Source: Grimontia celer (lineage in GTDB: Bacteria; Pseudomonadota; Gammaproteobacteria; Enterobacterales; Vibrionaceae). Taken from it: a DNA stretch of 64,000 nt. Within the stretch, counting starts at the first letter, position 1; the number at the start of each line of letters is the position of its first letter. The stretch lies in the NCBI RefSeq assembly GCF_900055185.1, contig NZ_FIZX01000001.1, forward strand, positions 744,001 through 808,000. Direction: 5' to 3'. This document shows positions 1-8,879 of this stretch, piece by piece. The notes below the pieces were generated by a model. That model saw nothing but the letters and a program-made list of their open reading frames with translations, had not been told where the DNA came from and ran no database searches. The position numbers were made by a program, and so were the translations under genes.

Positions 1-628
1 TTTGGCGAACATCCATATCCAACTTGTCCAGAAAAATCTCCCAATCAGCTTCTGTTGAAGAAGGGTGAATGATACGACCGTGTTTGAGCAATTCCGGCCA
101 TGAGGCGTCGATGAGCGTTTCAAGATATTCAGGCTTAGCGACGGCGACAAGCCGCTCATCGTAGAACTTTTGGTCTTTGCTGTTAACGGTATAAACCACG
201 GCCATATCAAAGTCTTCATCTGCAAAGTCGATGGTATGGCTGTAGGCAACATGAAAGTGAAATTGGCCGAACTCGGAGGCTAATGAAAAGTTATCGTGAG
301 TGTTAGGAAGCAGCCAGCGCAGCCCGAAAGAAATAGGGAGTTTTACATTCAGCGAATCGTCTTTTTTAAGCGTTGAGCAGGCAGAATTGATGATCTCGAA
401 GCCATCATTTAACTGCTTTGCCAATTGTTTTCCGGCTTCACTGAGTTTTACGTTCCCCTTACTGCCAAGCACCAGTCGCTGATCAAAGTAATTCTCGACA
501 GTCTTAATGTGCTTGTAGACGCCTGTTGCATCGATACACATTTCCTCTCCCGCGAGGAAGTAGGATTGGGTTCTGGCAACAGCGAGGAACACTTCAAGGC
601 TTTTATAAGAGGGAGTGCATCGTGACAT
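1..628 (-). CDS. LysR-family transcriptional regulator, C-terminus beyond window edge
   Basis: The reading frame runs leftward from an ATG at 628 and stays open to the window edge, giving about 209 residues. It begins MSRCTPSYKSLEVFLAVART, the typical opening of a LysR helix-turn-helix (residues about 7-65), although the recognition helix (ATGVYKHIKTVE) departs from the usual S-Q-S-A-V-S pattern; such variants occur among GcvA/AmpR-like members. The effector-binding domain follows and includes the usual DFDMAVVYT-type strand near residue 150. The target is unknown. The next gene rightward is divergent but 478 bp away, so control of that gene is possible but not shown. Start choice is supported by the alignment of the HTH with the LysR family. 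The missing C-terminus is a window artefact. Confidence 0.85.
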   Translation of the reverse strand, partial: MSRCTPSYKSLEVFLAVARTQSYFLAGEEMCIDATGVYKHIKTVENYFDQRLVLGSKGNVKLSEAGKQLAKQLNDGFEIINSACSTLKKDDSLNVKLPISFGLRWLLPNTHDNFSLASEFGQFHFHVAYSHTIDFADEDFDMAVVYTVNSKDQKFYDERLVAVAKPEYLETLIDASWPELLKHGRIIHPSSTEADWEIFLDKLDMDVRQ

Positions 629-1106
629 CGGTTAATTATTGAGTCCTGTTTCAATAGTGGAAGGATTATATGACCTGTGTTGTCTTGTTGTTGCAACGAA
701 TGTCCGAAATTTTGGGTTTGATATGAGAGGTGAATCCAATTATGGCCACACACGTGTTACAGAGAGTAGTGAGTCATCTCTCTGATAACCCCTGTATTTA
801 GTGCTTTTGTCGGAATATTTTACACTTCATCCAATTTGATAGTCATTTCGGCTTGAAATGCTGATGTATGTTTATTTGGTCATTTTGTTACGGAATGAAT
901 CAATGAAGGGTGTCGATAACGTTGGCAAGTGGAACAACAACTCCCTTTTTACTTACGCTCACTCATCTGCCACTACAAATTGAAAATGTTCCAAGCGCTT
1001 TGGAAGAAACAGAGAAACTTCGACTTGTCGTGTTTTGCGATGACATCTGCTTTTTTATGCGCGCGCTAAGTTTTTATCTCGCTTAAATTCAAGCTCTTAA
1101 ACTAAG
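629..1106. other. Intergenic region between divergent genes
   Basis: About 480 bp without a convincing gene. Short frames here overlap the LysR gene out of frame. The only structured sequence found is a palindrome at 989-1005, listed separately. It probably carries the promoters of the two flanking divergent genes. Confidence 0.6.
989..1005. promoter_or_regulatory. Perfect 17-bp inverted repeat, LacI-family-like operator
   Basis: TTCCAA (989-994) and TTGGAA (1000-1005) flank GCGCT. The core reads AAGCGCTT, matching the AAnCGnTT centre typical of LacI/GalR-family operators. It lies about 100 bp before the small secreted protein and about 630 bp before the GH3 glycosidase. Repressor identity is unknown and no LacI-family gene is present in the window. 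Confidence 0.45.
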
Positions 1107-1517
1107 ATGAATTCCTTGAACTTTGATTCATTGAAGGTGGGTTGGGTGCAAATTAAGACGATTTTGACAGGGGCTTTTTTCTCCATGATGGCCATAGCTT
1201 CGCAGGCTGCTCCGCTTAATGCTTATCCCAAAATCGACATCGACTACCGCCAAATTTATTCCCTAGAACGCCTATCTTATTGCGATTACTTCGTTTGTCT
1301 GAAAATATCACCATCTGGTCAACCAGTTTTAAACGAACTCGAAACTGATCAGGTTTTCAGGAAAGCTTTGAAGCAAGTCGCAGGTGAGGCTGCGGCTCGT
1401 CAATATCGCTATCTCAATGAATTACCGGCCAAGCGAGCCGACTTTTCTAACACGGTAATCGCACCTTCTTTTCCTCTAACGGAGCAGGTGCCTTTATGTG
1501 CAGATGAGAGATACTAA
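1107..1517 (+). CDS. Small predicted secreted protein of unknown function
   Basis: A 136-residue protein with no recognised family. The N-terminus is long before a hydrophobic stretch (ILTGAFFSMMAIASQA) that ends in an A-x-A-like signal peptidase site near residue 34, so secretion or periplasmic location is likely. The mature part has two cysteines close together (YCDYFVC, about residues 58-63) and one near the C-terminus (PLCADERY), which could form disulfides. No strong ribosome-binding site precedes the ATG; a GTG at about 1137 would shorten the n-region and is an alternative start. It is followed at 118 bp by the GH3 glycosidase on the same strand. Function not inferred. Confidence 0.55.
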   Translation: MNSLNFDSLKVGWVQIKTILTGAFFSMMAIASQAAPLNAYPKIDIDYRQIYSLERLSYCDYFVCLKISPSGQPVLNELETDQVFRKALKQVAGEAAARQYRYLNELPAKRADFSNTVIAPSFPLTEQVPLCADERY

Positions 1518-1635
1518 TACAGCCACCAATACCTGAAACTGCACAGAGTGCCACTGAAGCCAATTTCTTCGCTGCCAACCCAGATAACTGTCATTCGAAA
1601 CAACACTGATTCATCACCCTGTTAAGGAGAGAGAA

Positions 1636-3243
1636 ATGAGCCGAGAAAAGGTCGCGGACCTGATTGCTGGATGGAGTCTCAAAGAGAAAGTTGGGCAATT
1701 GTTTATTCTGGCGTTTCCTGGGAAATCAGCTGCCACAGCAGAGCGCATGATTACCGAGTACAACCTTGGCGGCTGTTACCTGAGCCAAGACAATGCGGAA
1801 ACTTTTGAAGAGGCCCAGAGCCTCAACAAAGCGCTTGATGATTTGTTGGGAAAAAATCATCGGCTTCCATTGCTATTGGGTGTAGATCAAGAAGGCGCAT
1901 GGGGTGTGTTGGTCGGTGAATCCACAACAGGACCGGGCAATCTGGCTTTGGGCGTGCAAAACAGCACTGAAGGGACAGAGTTGATGTATAAAGTCTGCGG
2001 CGATGAAATGCGAAACGCAGGCTTTAACTGTATTCTCGGCCCTTGTTGCGATGTGAACCTGAACCCAGCTTCTCCGATCATAGACACGAGATCTTTTGGT
2101 GATCAGCCGGATAAAGTCAGTGGCCATTCAGCCGCAGCGGTGAAAGGACTCCATGCTGGCAGTATTGTTGCCTGTGCTAAGCACTTCCCCGGACATGGTG
2201 ACACCCATGGTGACACACACCGTGAAATCCCACGGGTTGATAAATCCTATGATGAGCTTAAAGCCAACGATTTAGCGCCATTTCAGGCTGCAATCGATGC
2301 AGGTGTTGATCTCATCATGACCAGTCATATTCTCTATCCACAAATTGACAGGGAATATCCGGCTACCTTGTCTCCGGCGATTTTGCAGCAGGTGCTGCGT
2401 CAAGATATGGGCTTCGATGGCATCATCATTTCAGACAGCATGAACATGGGTGCGATTCAAAACCACTACACCCCGGTAGACGCAGCAGTGAAGGCAATGA
2501 AAGCGGGTATCACCATGATTATGCTTTCAGAAGAGCATTACGATCATTCTGATGCGTATCTCGACAAGCAGTTGGCAATGATCCATGGCCTGATTGATGC
2601 GGTGGAATCTGGCGATTTGGACGAGTCTGTGATTGATTCTGCGTTGGAGCGCGTCGTGGCATTTAAACTAGATAAATTGGTACCTCAGGCGCGCTATGCC
2701 GAGGTCTCCTTCGCACAAAACAGGCTGATTGCCAGTGAAGTGGCGGAAAACGCCGTTACCTGGATTCGCGGCGGTTTGGAAGATGTGGCTGAGAAACCGG
2801 TTTACTTGCTGAACGCTACGCCTGCGGAAAGCTACCACAACCTGATGAATCCGCGTGGCATTGGTCCGAATCAGGCAGAATCCGCGTTTGGCACCTTTAG
2901 AGAGGTGCTTCTGCGGGAACATAGTAATAGCCGAGAGGTGACCCTCGAAACGCTGAATCACTGTGATGATGGATATCTGGTGGTGGTCACAGAAAATTAC
3001 CCGCTGCCGGGAGAAGACTTTGATCAGGTGAAGGCGAAAGAAACGGTTCAACAGCTCAGCCGGGATTTCGACAACTTGATTGTGGTTGCATTGCGAAGCC
3101 CTTATGACCTATTGGTTTACCCTGATGTGACTCACTACCTATGCGCGCACTCTTCAAGACCGGAAAGTGCAGAAGCGGCGGCCAATGTTCTACTAGGGAA
3201 GATTCCCGAGGCTTACGGCATCGCGGTGAGTCGCGTTAAGTGA
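1636..3243 (+). CDS. Glycoside hydrolase family 3 protein, NagZ-like beta-N-acetylhexosaminidase type
   Basis: The 535-residue protein carries the GH3 N-acetylglucosaminidase signature KHFPGHGDT (182-190) followed by D193-T-H195, the position of the Asp-His acid/base dyad in NagZ-type enzymes, and SDSMNMGAI (266-274) with the predicted nucleophile D267. NagZ is about 340 residues, so roughly 190 extra C-terminal residues form a second domain, as in longer GH3 N-acetylhexosaminidases. No signal peptide is visible, which points to a cytoplasmic enzyme acting on imported aminosugar oligomers such as chitin oligosaccharides or muropeptides; the substrate is inference. A strong ribosome-binding site (AAGGAGAG) sits just before the ATG, and a terminator follows at 3255-3285. 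A chitinase gene lies elsewhere in the window. Confidence 0.88.
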   Translation: MSREKVADLIAGWSLKEKVGQLFILAFPGKSAATAERMITEYNLGGCYLSQDNAETFEEAQSLNKALDDLLGKNHRLPLLLGVDQEGAWGVLVGESTTGPGNLALGVQNSTEGTELMYKVCGDEMRNAGFNCILGPCCDVNLNPASPIIDTRSFGDQPDKVSGHSAAAVKGLHAGSIVACAKHFPGHGDTHGDTHREIPRVDKSYDELKANDLAPFQAAIDAGVDLIMTSHILYPQIDREYPATLSPAILQQVLRQDMGFDGIIISDSMNMGAIQNHYTPVDAAVKAMKAGITMIMLSEEHYDHSDAYLDKQLAMIHGLIDAVESGDLDESVIDSALERVVAFKLDKLVPQARYAEVSFAQNRLIASEVAENAVTWIRGGLEDVAEKPVYLLNATPAESYHNLMNPRGIGPNQAESAFGTFREVLLREHSNSREVTLETLNHCDDGYLVVVTENYPLPGEDFDQVKAKETVQQLSRDFDNLIVVALRSPYDLLVYPDVTHYLCAHSSRPESAEAAANVLLGKIPEAYGIAVSRVK

Positions 3244-3254
3244 TTTTCGGTTGG

Positions 3255-3285
3255 AAAAAAATAGCCGCTTCAGCGGCTATTTTTT
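3255..3285 (+). terminator. Rho-independent terminator after GH3 gene
   Basis: ATAGCCGCT (3261-3269) pairs with AGCGGCTAT (3272-3280), preceded by six A and followed by a T run. Because A and T runs flank both sides it may also stop the convergent LysR gene. Confidence 0.88.
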
Positions 3286-3320
3286 GTGCGGCCCCAATCA
3301 TTTTCAAAGGGCAGCAGCCC

Positions 3321-4235
3321 CTAAGATAAATGGGCGGGCAAGGCCTCACACAAGTAGTTCCATACCGCATCAACGGCTTTGCTTCGGGTATGTTTCCCTA
3401 GGCACACAAGCTGTATCGGTAACCTGGCTGGGCTTGGAAAATGTTTAAGAATAGGCACCAGACTGCCCGATTTTAATTCGGCTTCTACTGTTTGTCGGTC
3501 AACGTGGACAATACCCAGCCCCTGAACCGCCATGTCGATCAGTGCTCGTCCGCTATTGGCAACAATTGACTCCTCGACGGCAATGGATGTAATGCCACCC
3601 TCTTTACTTTCAAACTGCCAGTGGTTCATCTTGCTCTTGTTGTTTTTGAAGACAAGACAATCATGTTCACGCAAGGCTTCGGGGGTTTGGGGTTCTCCAT
3701 GACAAGCTAGATAATCTGGTGATGCAAAGCAGCCGGGGTCTTTCCATCCAATTGATCTGGCCACCAACGAAGAGTCAGGAAGTTTTCCGGTTCTGATGGC
3801 AATATCAATCCCTTCATCAAGCAAATCTTCGACATCATCAGAATAACTGATATGAAGCGTCACCTTTGGAAGCTGAGCGCGAATCATTTTGATGTGAGGT
3901 GTCAGATATTGCTGCCCTATGAGTGAAGACGTACTTAACGTCACGCGCCCAACAGGTTCTGCCTGCTTTTCGATGAGTATATCTCGGGTGCCAGAAAGTA
4001 AACCCTCTAGGCCCGAAGTGGCTTCGAGAAGGCGAAGCCCATCTTCGGTCAACTTCAAATTACGGGTGCTGCGTTGCAATAACCTTTGCTGCAAATAGTC
4101 TTCAAGTTGCGCAATCTTCTTGCTCACGGATGAGCGTGGAATGTTTAACTGTGTGGCAGCAGCCTGAAAACTGCCTAGTTCGCTAACCAATCGGAAAATG
4201 TACACATTAGGTAGTTGTAGGTGAAGTTGTTCCAT
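3321..4235 (-). CDS. LysR-family transcriptional regulator
   Basis: A full-length 304-residue LysR protein. The HTH occupies about residues 8-66 (FRLVSELGSFQAAATQLNIP, then RSSVSKKIAQLEDYL), followed by a linker helix and a type 2 periplasmic-binding-like effector domain. It resembles the subfamily that regulates adjacent dehydrogenases. It is divergent from the short-chain dehydrogenase starting at 4346, with a 110-bp shared promoter region carrying direct repeats (listed separately), the classic arrangement in which a LysR protein activates or represses its neighbour in response to a small molecule. The inducer cannot be read from the sequence. The start ATG at 4235 has only a weak ribosome-binding site. 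Confidence 0.93.
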   Translation of the reverse strand: MEQLHLQLPNVYIFRLVSELGSFQAAATQLNIPRSSVSKKIAQLEDYLQQRLLQRSTRNLKLTEDGLRLLEATSGLEGLLSGTRDILIEKQAEPVGRVTLSTSSLIGQQYLTPHIKMIRAQLPKVTLHISYSDDVEDLLDEGIDIAIRTGKLPDSSLVARSIGWKDPGCFASPDYLACHGEPQTPEALREHDCLVFKNNKSKMNHWQFESKEGGITSIAVEESIVANSGRALIDMAVQGLGIVHVDRQTVEAELKSGSLVPILKHFPSPARLPIQLVCLGKHTRSKAVDAVWNYLCEALPAHLS

Positions 4236-4251
4236 TAGTTTGGTTCTTATA

Positions 4252-4308
4252 TGGAAACATTGTGATTCGATTTTAGTAGCTTATTTGGAAACAATCTAGC
4301 CACTACTA
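4252..4308. promoter_or_regulatory. Candidate LysR-regulator binding region between divergent genes
   Basis: TGGAAACA occurs twice as a direct repeat (4252-4259 and 4286-4293, 34 bp apart), and TAGTAG (4274-4279) and CTACTA (4303-4308) form an inverted repeat around the second copy. This lies between the LysR gene and the short-chain dehydrogenase. That the LysR protein binds here is inference. Confidence 0.45.
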
Positions 4309-4345
4309 TGAATTCTCCATAACGCGTATATCGAGGAGAATGACG

Positions 4346-5074
4346 ATGAAAAATAAAACCTTTTTAGTAACGGGTGGCACGGCAGGTATCGGCTACCAAG
4401 TGGCTTCTGAATTGAAAGCGCTTGGTGCGAATGTTCTCATTACGGGAAGAAACAATGCGAAGTTGGATAACGTATCGGGTGAGCTAGGTGTCTCTGCATA
4501 CCATTGTGATAGTGGGAAGCCGGAAGACATTCAGGCGCTAGCTGATACGTTGAAGAAGCAAGATGTCACTCTCGATGGTGTGGTGCTAAATGCGGGAGTC
4601 TTTTTTCCGAAGCCTATTGGTGAAGTGAACGTGGATGATTTCGGTCATACATTTGCCGTCAACACCTTTGGTCCGTACTTAACGCTTCAGGCGTTGCTTC
4701 CATTGATGAAAAACCCTTCCAGCGTCGTATTTGTTTCCAGTGTGGTTGTCGAAAAGGCGTTTCCGGGGACGGCGGTATATACCGCCAGCAAAGCGGCACT
4801 TGAAGGGATGGCGGGAATATTGAACCTTGAGCTTGCCCCCCGGGGAATTAGGGTAAACTCCGTGCGGCCAGGTGTGACGCTGACAGAGATCCAGTCGAAA
4901 GCGGGTTTGTCGGAAGATCAGATAGAAGCACTGGCCAAGGATATGGAAACAACACCAATTGGACGAGCATTGAAGGCTGGTGATATCAGTGGTTCAGTGG
5001 CTTTCCTCTTGTCTGATGCTTCATTGGCAATGCGAAATGCATCGGTGACGGTTGATGGTGGTGTTCGTCTCTAG
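4346..5074 (+). CDS. Short-chain dehydrogenase/reductase (SDR) family oxidoreductase
   Basis: A 242-residue classical SDR. The Rossmann cofactor motif TGGTAGIG is at about residues 8-15, the structural NAG motif is in VLNAGVF, and the catalytic Ser (FVSSVVVE) and YTASK tetrad are in the expected order, ending in a C-terminal VTVDGGVRL tail typical of the family. It probably uses NAD(P)H to reduce or oxidise a small alcohol or ketone; the substrate is unknown. An in-frame ATG occurs two codons earlier at 4340, but AGGAG at 4334-4338 is 7 nt from the ATG at 4346 and only 1 nt from the other, so the downstream start is preferred. Likely controlled by the divergent LysR gene. Confidence 0.92.
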   Translation: MKNKTFLVTGGTAGIGYQVASELKALGANVLITGRNNAKLDNVSGELGVSAYHCDSGKPEDIQALADTLKKQDVTLDGVVLNAGVFFPKPIGEVNVDDFGHTFAVNTFGPYLTLQALLPLMKNPSSVVFVSSVVVEKAFPGTAVYTASKAALEGMAGILNLELAPRGIRVNSVRPGVTLTEIQSKAGLSEDQIEALAKDMETTPIGRALKAGDISGSVAFLLSDASLAMRNASVTVDGGVRL

Positions 5075-5080
5075 TCATAA

Positions 5081-5106
5081 AATGCGCCGCTCAAGCGCGG
5101 CGCATT
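5081..5106. terminator. Bidirectional terminator between SDR gene and copper operon
   Basis: AATGCGCCGC (5081-5090) pairs with GCGGCGCATT (5097-5106). On the minus strand a short T run follows the stem, so it probably ends the copper operon as well as the SDR transcript. Confidence 0.7.
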
Positions 5107-5116
5107 CCTCGCTCTT

Positions 5117-5695
5117 TTAAAGCTCCACACTCTTCACCATACCGGCTTCTGCGTGGCCTGGGATGTTGCAGGAAAACTCCACACTCTTGTCACCATGGAA
5201 GTGCCACAGCAGCTGTTTGGCTTTACCCGGTTTAACGGTCACTGTGCTACCTGAATCATGATCGTGGTGGCTCGTCATGGTTTTCATCATCTCACGATGT
5301 TTCAGTTGCTCTTCCATCGAACCGATAGAAAATTCATGGTCGATTTTACCCACGTTCATCACCACGAACTGCACCACATCGTTAGGTTCGATAGTCACGT
5401 CTTTTTTGAAGTTGATGCGCATATCATCAGCCAGGATGACGTGAACCACTTTGTCGGGCTTCGCGCCGTTAGCTGGCATACCTACCGCTGACATGCCTTC
5501 CATGTTCATCATGTTTGAATGGTCCATTTTAGAGTGGTCCATATCACCATGACCCATGGCGCTGTGATTCATTTCTCCATGATTCATCGTGCTGTGGTCC
5601 ATAGAACCGTGATCCATTTTCGAATGGTCCATCGTGTCAGCAAATACACCAGTGGTAACCAGAGCCAGAGAAAGTGCAATCAGCGTATTCTTCAT
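5117..5695 (-). CDS. Periplasmic cupredoxin-like copper-binding protein with Met/His repeats
   Basis: 192 residues when started at 5695, where an AGGA ribosome-binding site is suitably spaced; a longer frame to 5845 would run into the upstream cusA gene and is not used. A signal peptide (MKNTLIALSLALVTTGVFA) is followed by eight to nine MDHxxM/MNHxxM units in about 45 residues, a style of sequence that binds Cu(I). The C-terminal cupredoxin domain has the ligand pattern C-x4-H-x4-M (CNIPGHAEAGM) plus an upstream His in KIDHEFSIG, consistent with a type 1 copper site. It is the last gene of the copper export operon, 55 bp after cusA, so it may capture or oxidise periplasmic copper, like CopI-type cupredoxins. 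Confidence 0.88.
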   Translation of the reverse strand: MKNTLIALSLALVTTGVFADTMDHSKMDHGSMDHSTMNHGEMNHSAMGHGDMDHSKMDHSNMMNMEGMSAVGMPANGAKPDKVVHVILADDMRINFKKDVTIEPNDVVQFVVMNVGKIDHEFSIGSMEEQLKHREMMKTMTSHHDHDSGSTVTVKPGKAKQLLWHFHGDKSVEFSCNIPGHAEAGMVKSVEL

Positions 5696-5750
5696 CGTGT
5701 TTATCCTTTTAAAAATGGTTATCACTGGGCTTTTCAGCCCAGTGGATTTG

Positions 5751-8700
5751 TTATGCGTTTTGGGTGACTTCTTTGTTTTTCCAAAGCTTGAAGATGGCTG
5801 GGAGAACCAGCAGGGTAAGTAACAGAGCAGACGCCATGCCGCCAATCATTGGCGCAGCGATACGCTGCATAACCTCAGAGCCTGTGCCTTCACCATACAT
5901 GATGGGGATAAGGCCAATGATGACTGTCAGCACCGTCATCATGACCGGACGGACACGTAAGCCTGCGCCTTCTCGAATGGCGTCAGTTAAATCCGTCATC
6001 TTGAGTGTTTGGCTTTCTTCCTGAGCATGGAGTTTGCGGTAATGCCAAGCCTGATTGAGGTAAACCAGCATGATGACGCCAATCTCGACGGCAACACCGG
6101 CGAGAGCAATAAAACCAACACCAACAGCGACAGAGAAGTTGAAGCCGAGGTAGTGCATCAGCCACAGGCCGCCGACCAGAGAGAGCGGCAGGGTAGCCAT
6201 GATGATCAGTACTTCACCGACACGGCGAAAACTCATGTAAAGCAGCAGCATGATGATGGCGATCGTCACAGGAACAACAACGCTCAAGCGTTCTTTGGCA
6301 CGTTCCATGTATTCGTATTGCCCTGACCAAGCGAGTGAGTATCCCGCTGGCAGTACCAACTTTTCTGCGACGGTTTGCTGTGCTTCTGCCACATAAGAGC
6401 CCAGATCCCGGCCATCGATATCGACAAACACCCAGCCGTTAGGACGCGCGTTTTCCGTTTTGATCATCGGTGGGCCATCTTCGTAGCGAATATCTGCGAC
6501 ATCCGCCAGTGCAATTCGTGCACCGTTTGGTGTCACCAAAGGCAGCTCCTGAAGCTTGACCACTGAGTCGCGGTAATCTTGCGGATAGCGCACGTTGATG
6601 GGGTAGCGCTCTAAGCCTTCGATGGTCTCGCCGACATTCATGCCACCCACTGCAGTAGTAATCACCTGCTGAACATCTTTGATGCTGAGGCCGTAACGGG
6701 CGGCGGCACGACGTTTAATGTCGATGGTGACGTAACGCCCGCCAGCAACGCGTTCTGCGTAAACTGAGGCTGTTCCTTCGACGCCATTAAGGATTGGCTC
6801 AAGTTGGGAGCCAATGGTTTCAATCACCGCTAAATCTGGGCCCGCGATCTTAATACCAATCGGTGTCTTGATTCCTGTTGCGAGCATATCGATGCGGGTT
6901 TTGATTGGCATTACCCAGGCATTGGTTAATCCGGGGAATTTCACCAGATCATCGAACTCTTTACGCAGTGAATCTGTCGTGACGCCGTCACGCCATTCTT
7001 CGCGAGGCTTCAACTGAATAACCGTTTCAATCATGGTCAGCGGGGCAGGGTCAGTCGCGGTCTCAGCACGGCCAATCTTGCCCCAGACAGATTCCACTTC
7101 AGGTACGGTTTTGATCAGCTTGTTAGTCTGTTGCAGCAGTTCGCGCGCTTTACCGATGGAAATGCCAGGGTAAGTGGTTGGCATGTACATCAGGTCGCCT
7201 TCATCCAGCGGTGGGATGAATTCGCTGCCGAGCTTACTGGTGGGGTAGTACGCCGACGCCATCAGAGCTATTGCTACCACAATCATGGTTTTCGGGAATT
7301 TCAGGCTGAGGTTCAACAGTGGGCGATATAGCGCCACCAAACCGCGGTTTACCGGGTTCTTGTTCTCAGGCAGTACCTTTCCGCGAATGAAGTAACCCAT
7401 CAACACAGGCACGAGTGTGATCGCCAAACCCGCAGCGGCAGCCATTGCGTAGGTTTTGGTAAATGCCAGCGGCGAGAACATCTTGCCTTCCTGACCTTCC
7501 AGAGCGAACACGGGGACAAAACTCAGCGTAATGATCAGCAGTGAGAAGAACAGTGGCGCACCGACTTCCTCTGCCGCTTTGCTGATCACCTGCCAGCGAT
7601 TTTTGTCCGTCAGCGGCGTTCGTTCAATGTGCTTATGGACGTTCTCTATCATCACGATAGCGCCGTCCACCATGGCACCGATGGCAATAGCGATACCGCC
7701 TAACGACATGATGTTGGCGTTAATGCCTTGCCAGTGCATCACGATAAACGCAGACAGAATTCCGATGGGTAAACTGATGGCGATAACCAGCGACGAGCGG
7801 ATGTGGAACAGGAACAGGGCACAGACCACCGCAACCACGATGAACTCTTCCGCGAGCTTCTTCCAGAGGTTCTCAACGGCCGCATCAATAAGCGTCGAGC
7901 GGTCATAGGTTGGGACGATTTCCACACCTTCCGGCAAGCTGCGTTTGAGGTCTTCCAGTTTCGTTTTAACGTTGGCAATCACCTCGCTGGCGTTCTCGCC
8001 AAAGCGCATGACAATCACGCCACCAACCGCTTCACCTTCACCGTTAAACTCGGAGATACCGCGGCGCATTTGCGGGCCGATGTTGATGTCCGCGATGTCA
8101 CCCAGCAACAGAGGCGTGCCTTTGTCGGTGACCTTGATAGGCAGTGATTGAATATCCTCCACGCTGGAAAGGTAACCCGTGGTGCGCACCATGTGCTCGG
8201 CTTCGGCAATTTCGATCACCGACGCGCCCGCTTCTTGGTTGCCGTTCTGGATTGCCATGTTGACCTGTTGCAAGGTCAGGTCATACGCTCGCAGTTTGGC
8301 AGGGTCAATTTGTACCTGATATTGCTTCACCATGCCGCCGACAGTGGCCACTTCTGACACACCTTCGACCGTTTGAAGCTCGTATTTCAGGAACCAATCC
8401 TGCAAGCTGCGAAGTTCAGCCAGATCGTGTTGCCCGGTTTTATCCTGCAACACGTAGCTGTAAATCCAGCCCACACCGGTAGCATCCGGGCCAAGGGTGG
8501 GCTTGGCATTTGGTGGCAGTTTGGGTGCAACCTGGCTTAGGTATTCCAACACACGGGAGCGAGCCCAATACATGTCGGTATCATCATTGAAGATGATGTA
8601 AACGTACGAGTCACCAAAGAAAGAATACCCGCGTACGGTTTCCGCGCCCGGCACCGCCAACATCGCGGTAGTGAGTGGGTAGGTGACCTGATCTTCCACT

Positions 8701-8879
8701 ACCTGTGGCGCTTGGCCGGGATAGGTGGTTTTGATGATCACCTGAACATCAGACAAATCAGGAATGGCATCAACAGGCGTATTTTTTACGCTGTAGAGAC
8801 CACCCAATGTCAGGAATAAGGTCGCGACCAACACCAGAAAACGGTTGGCAATCGACCAGCGAATAATTGCGCCAATCAT
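5751..8879 (-). CDS. cusA: CusA-type heavy-metal RND efflux pump, inner-membrane subunit
   Basis: 1042 residues, the usual length of CusA/CzcA-class RND transporters. It starts [20 protein letters not shown], the typical first transmembrane helix, and has the long periplasmic loops and the multi-helix segments of RND proteins (for example [20 protein letters not shown] and [12 protein letters not shown]). It would use the proton gradient to drive Cu(I)/Ag(I) out through a tripartite complex with the neighbouring CusB and CusC. The start overlaps the cusB stop by 4 nt (ATGA), indicating translational coupling. The copper assignment rests on the fused CusF domains of the adjacent CusB, the cupredoxin gene and the CueR-type promoter rather than on metal-site residues in this protein. 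Confidence 0.95.
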   Translation of the reverse strand: MIGAIIRWSIANRFLVLVATLFLTLGGLYSVKNTPVDAIPDLSDVQVIIKTTYPGQAPQVVEDQVTYPLTTAMLAVPGAETVRGYSFFGDSYVYIIFNDDTDMYWARSRVLEYLSQVAPKLPPNAKPTLGPDATGVGWIYSYVLQDKTGQHDLAELRSLQDWFLKYELQTVEGVSEVATVGGMVKQYQVQIDPAKLRAYDLTLQQVNMAIQNGNQEAGASVIEIAEAEHMVRTTGYLSSVEDIQSLPIKVTDKGTPLLLGDIADINIGPQMRRGISEFNGEGEAVGGVIVMRFGENASEVIANVKTKLEDLKRSLPEGVEIVPTYDRSTLIDAAVENLWKKLAEEFIVVAVVCALFLFHIRSSLVIAISLPIGILSAFIVMHWQGINANIMSLGGIAIAIGAMVDGAIVMIENVHKHIERTPLTDKNRWQVISKAAEEVGAPLFFSLLIITLSFVPVFALEGQEGKMFSPLAFTKTYAMAAAAGLAITLVPVLMGYFIRGKVLPENKNPVNRGLVALYRPLLNLSLKFPKTMIVVAIALMASAYYPTSKLGSEFIPPLDEGDLMYMPTTYPGISIGKARELLQQTNKLIKTVPEVESVWGKIGRAETATDPAPLTMIETVIQLKPREEWRDGVTTDSLRKEFDDLVKFPGLTNAWVMPIKTRIDMLATGIKTPIGIKIAGPDLAVIETIGSQLEPILNGVEGTASVYAERVAGGRYVTIDIKRRAAARYGLSIKDVQQVITTAVGGMNVGETIEGLERYPINVRYPQDYRDSVVKLQELPLVTPNGARIALADVADIRYEDGPPMIKTENARPNGWVFVDIDGRDLGSYVAEAQQTVAEKLVLPAGYSLAWSGQYEYMERAKERLSVVVPVTIAIIMLLLYMSFRRVGEVLIIMATLPLSLVGGLWLMHYLGFNFSVAVGVGFIALAGVAVEIGVIMLVYLNQAWHYRKLHAQEESQTLKMTDLTDAIREGAGLRVRPVMMTVLTVIIGLIPIMYGEGTGSEVMQRIAAPMIGGMASALLLTLLVLPAIFKLWKNKEVTQNA

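Noticed and set aside
448..753. Minus-strand 101-codon frame over the LysR gene
   Set aside because: It overlaps the LysR frame in another register and shows no protein-like sequence; the LysR frame carries the family motifs.
5695..5845. Longer N-terminus of the cupredoxin gene
   Set aside because: The extension overlaps the end of cusA and precedes a clear signal peptide with a good ribosome-binding site at the chosen start.
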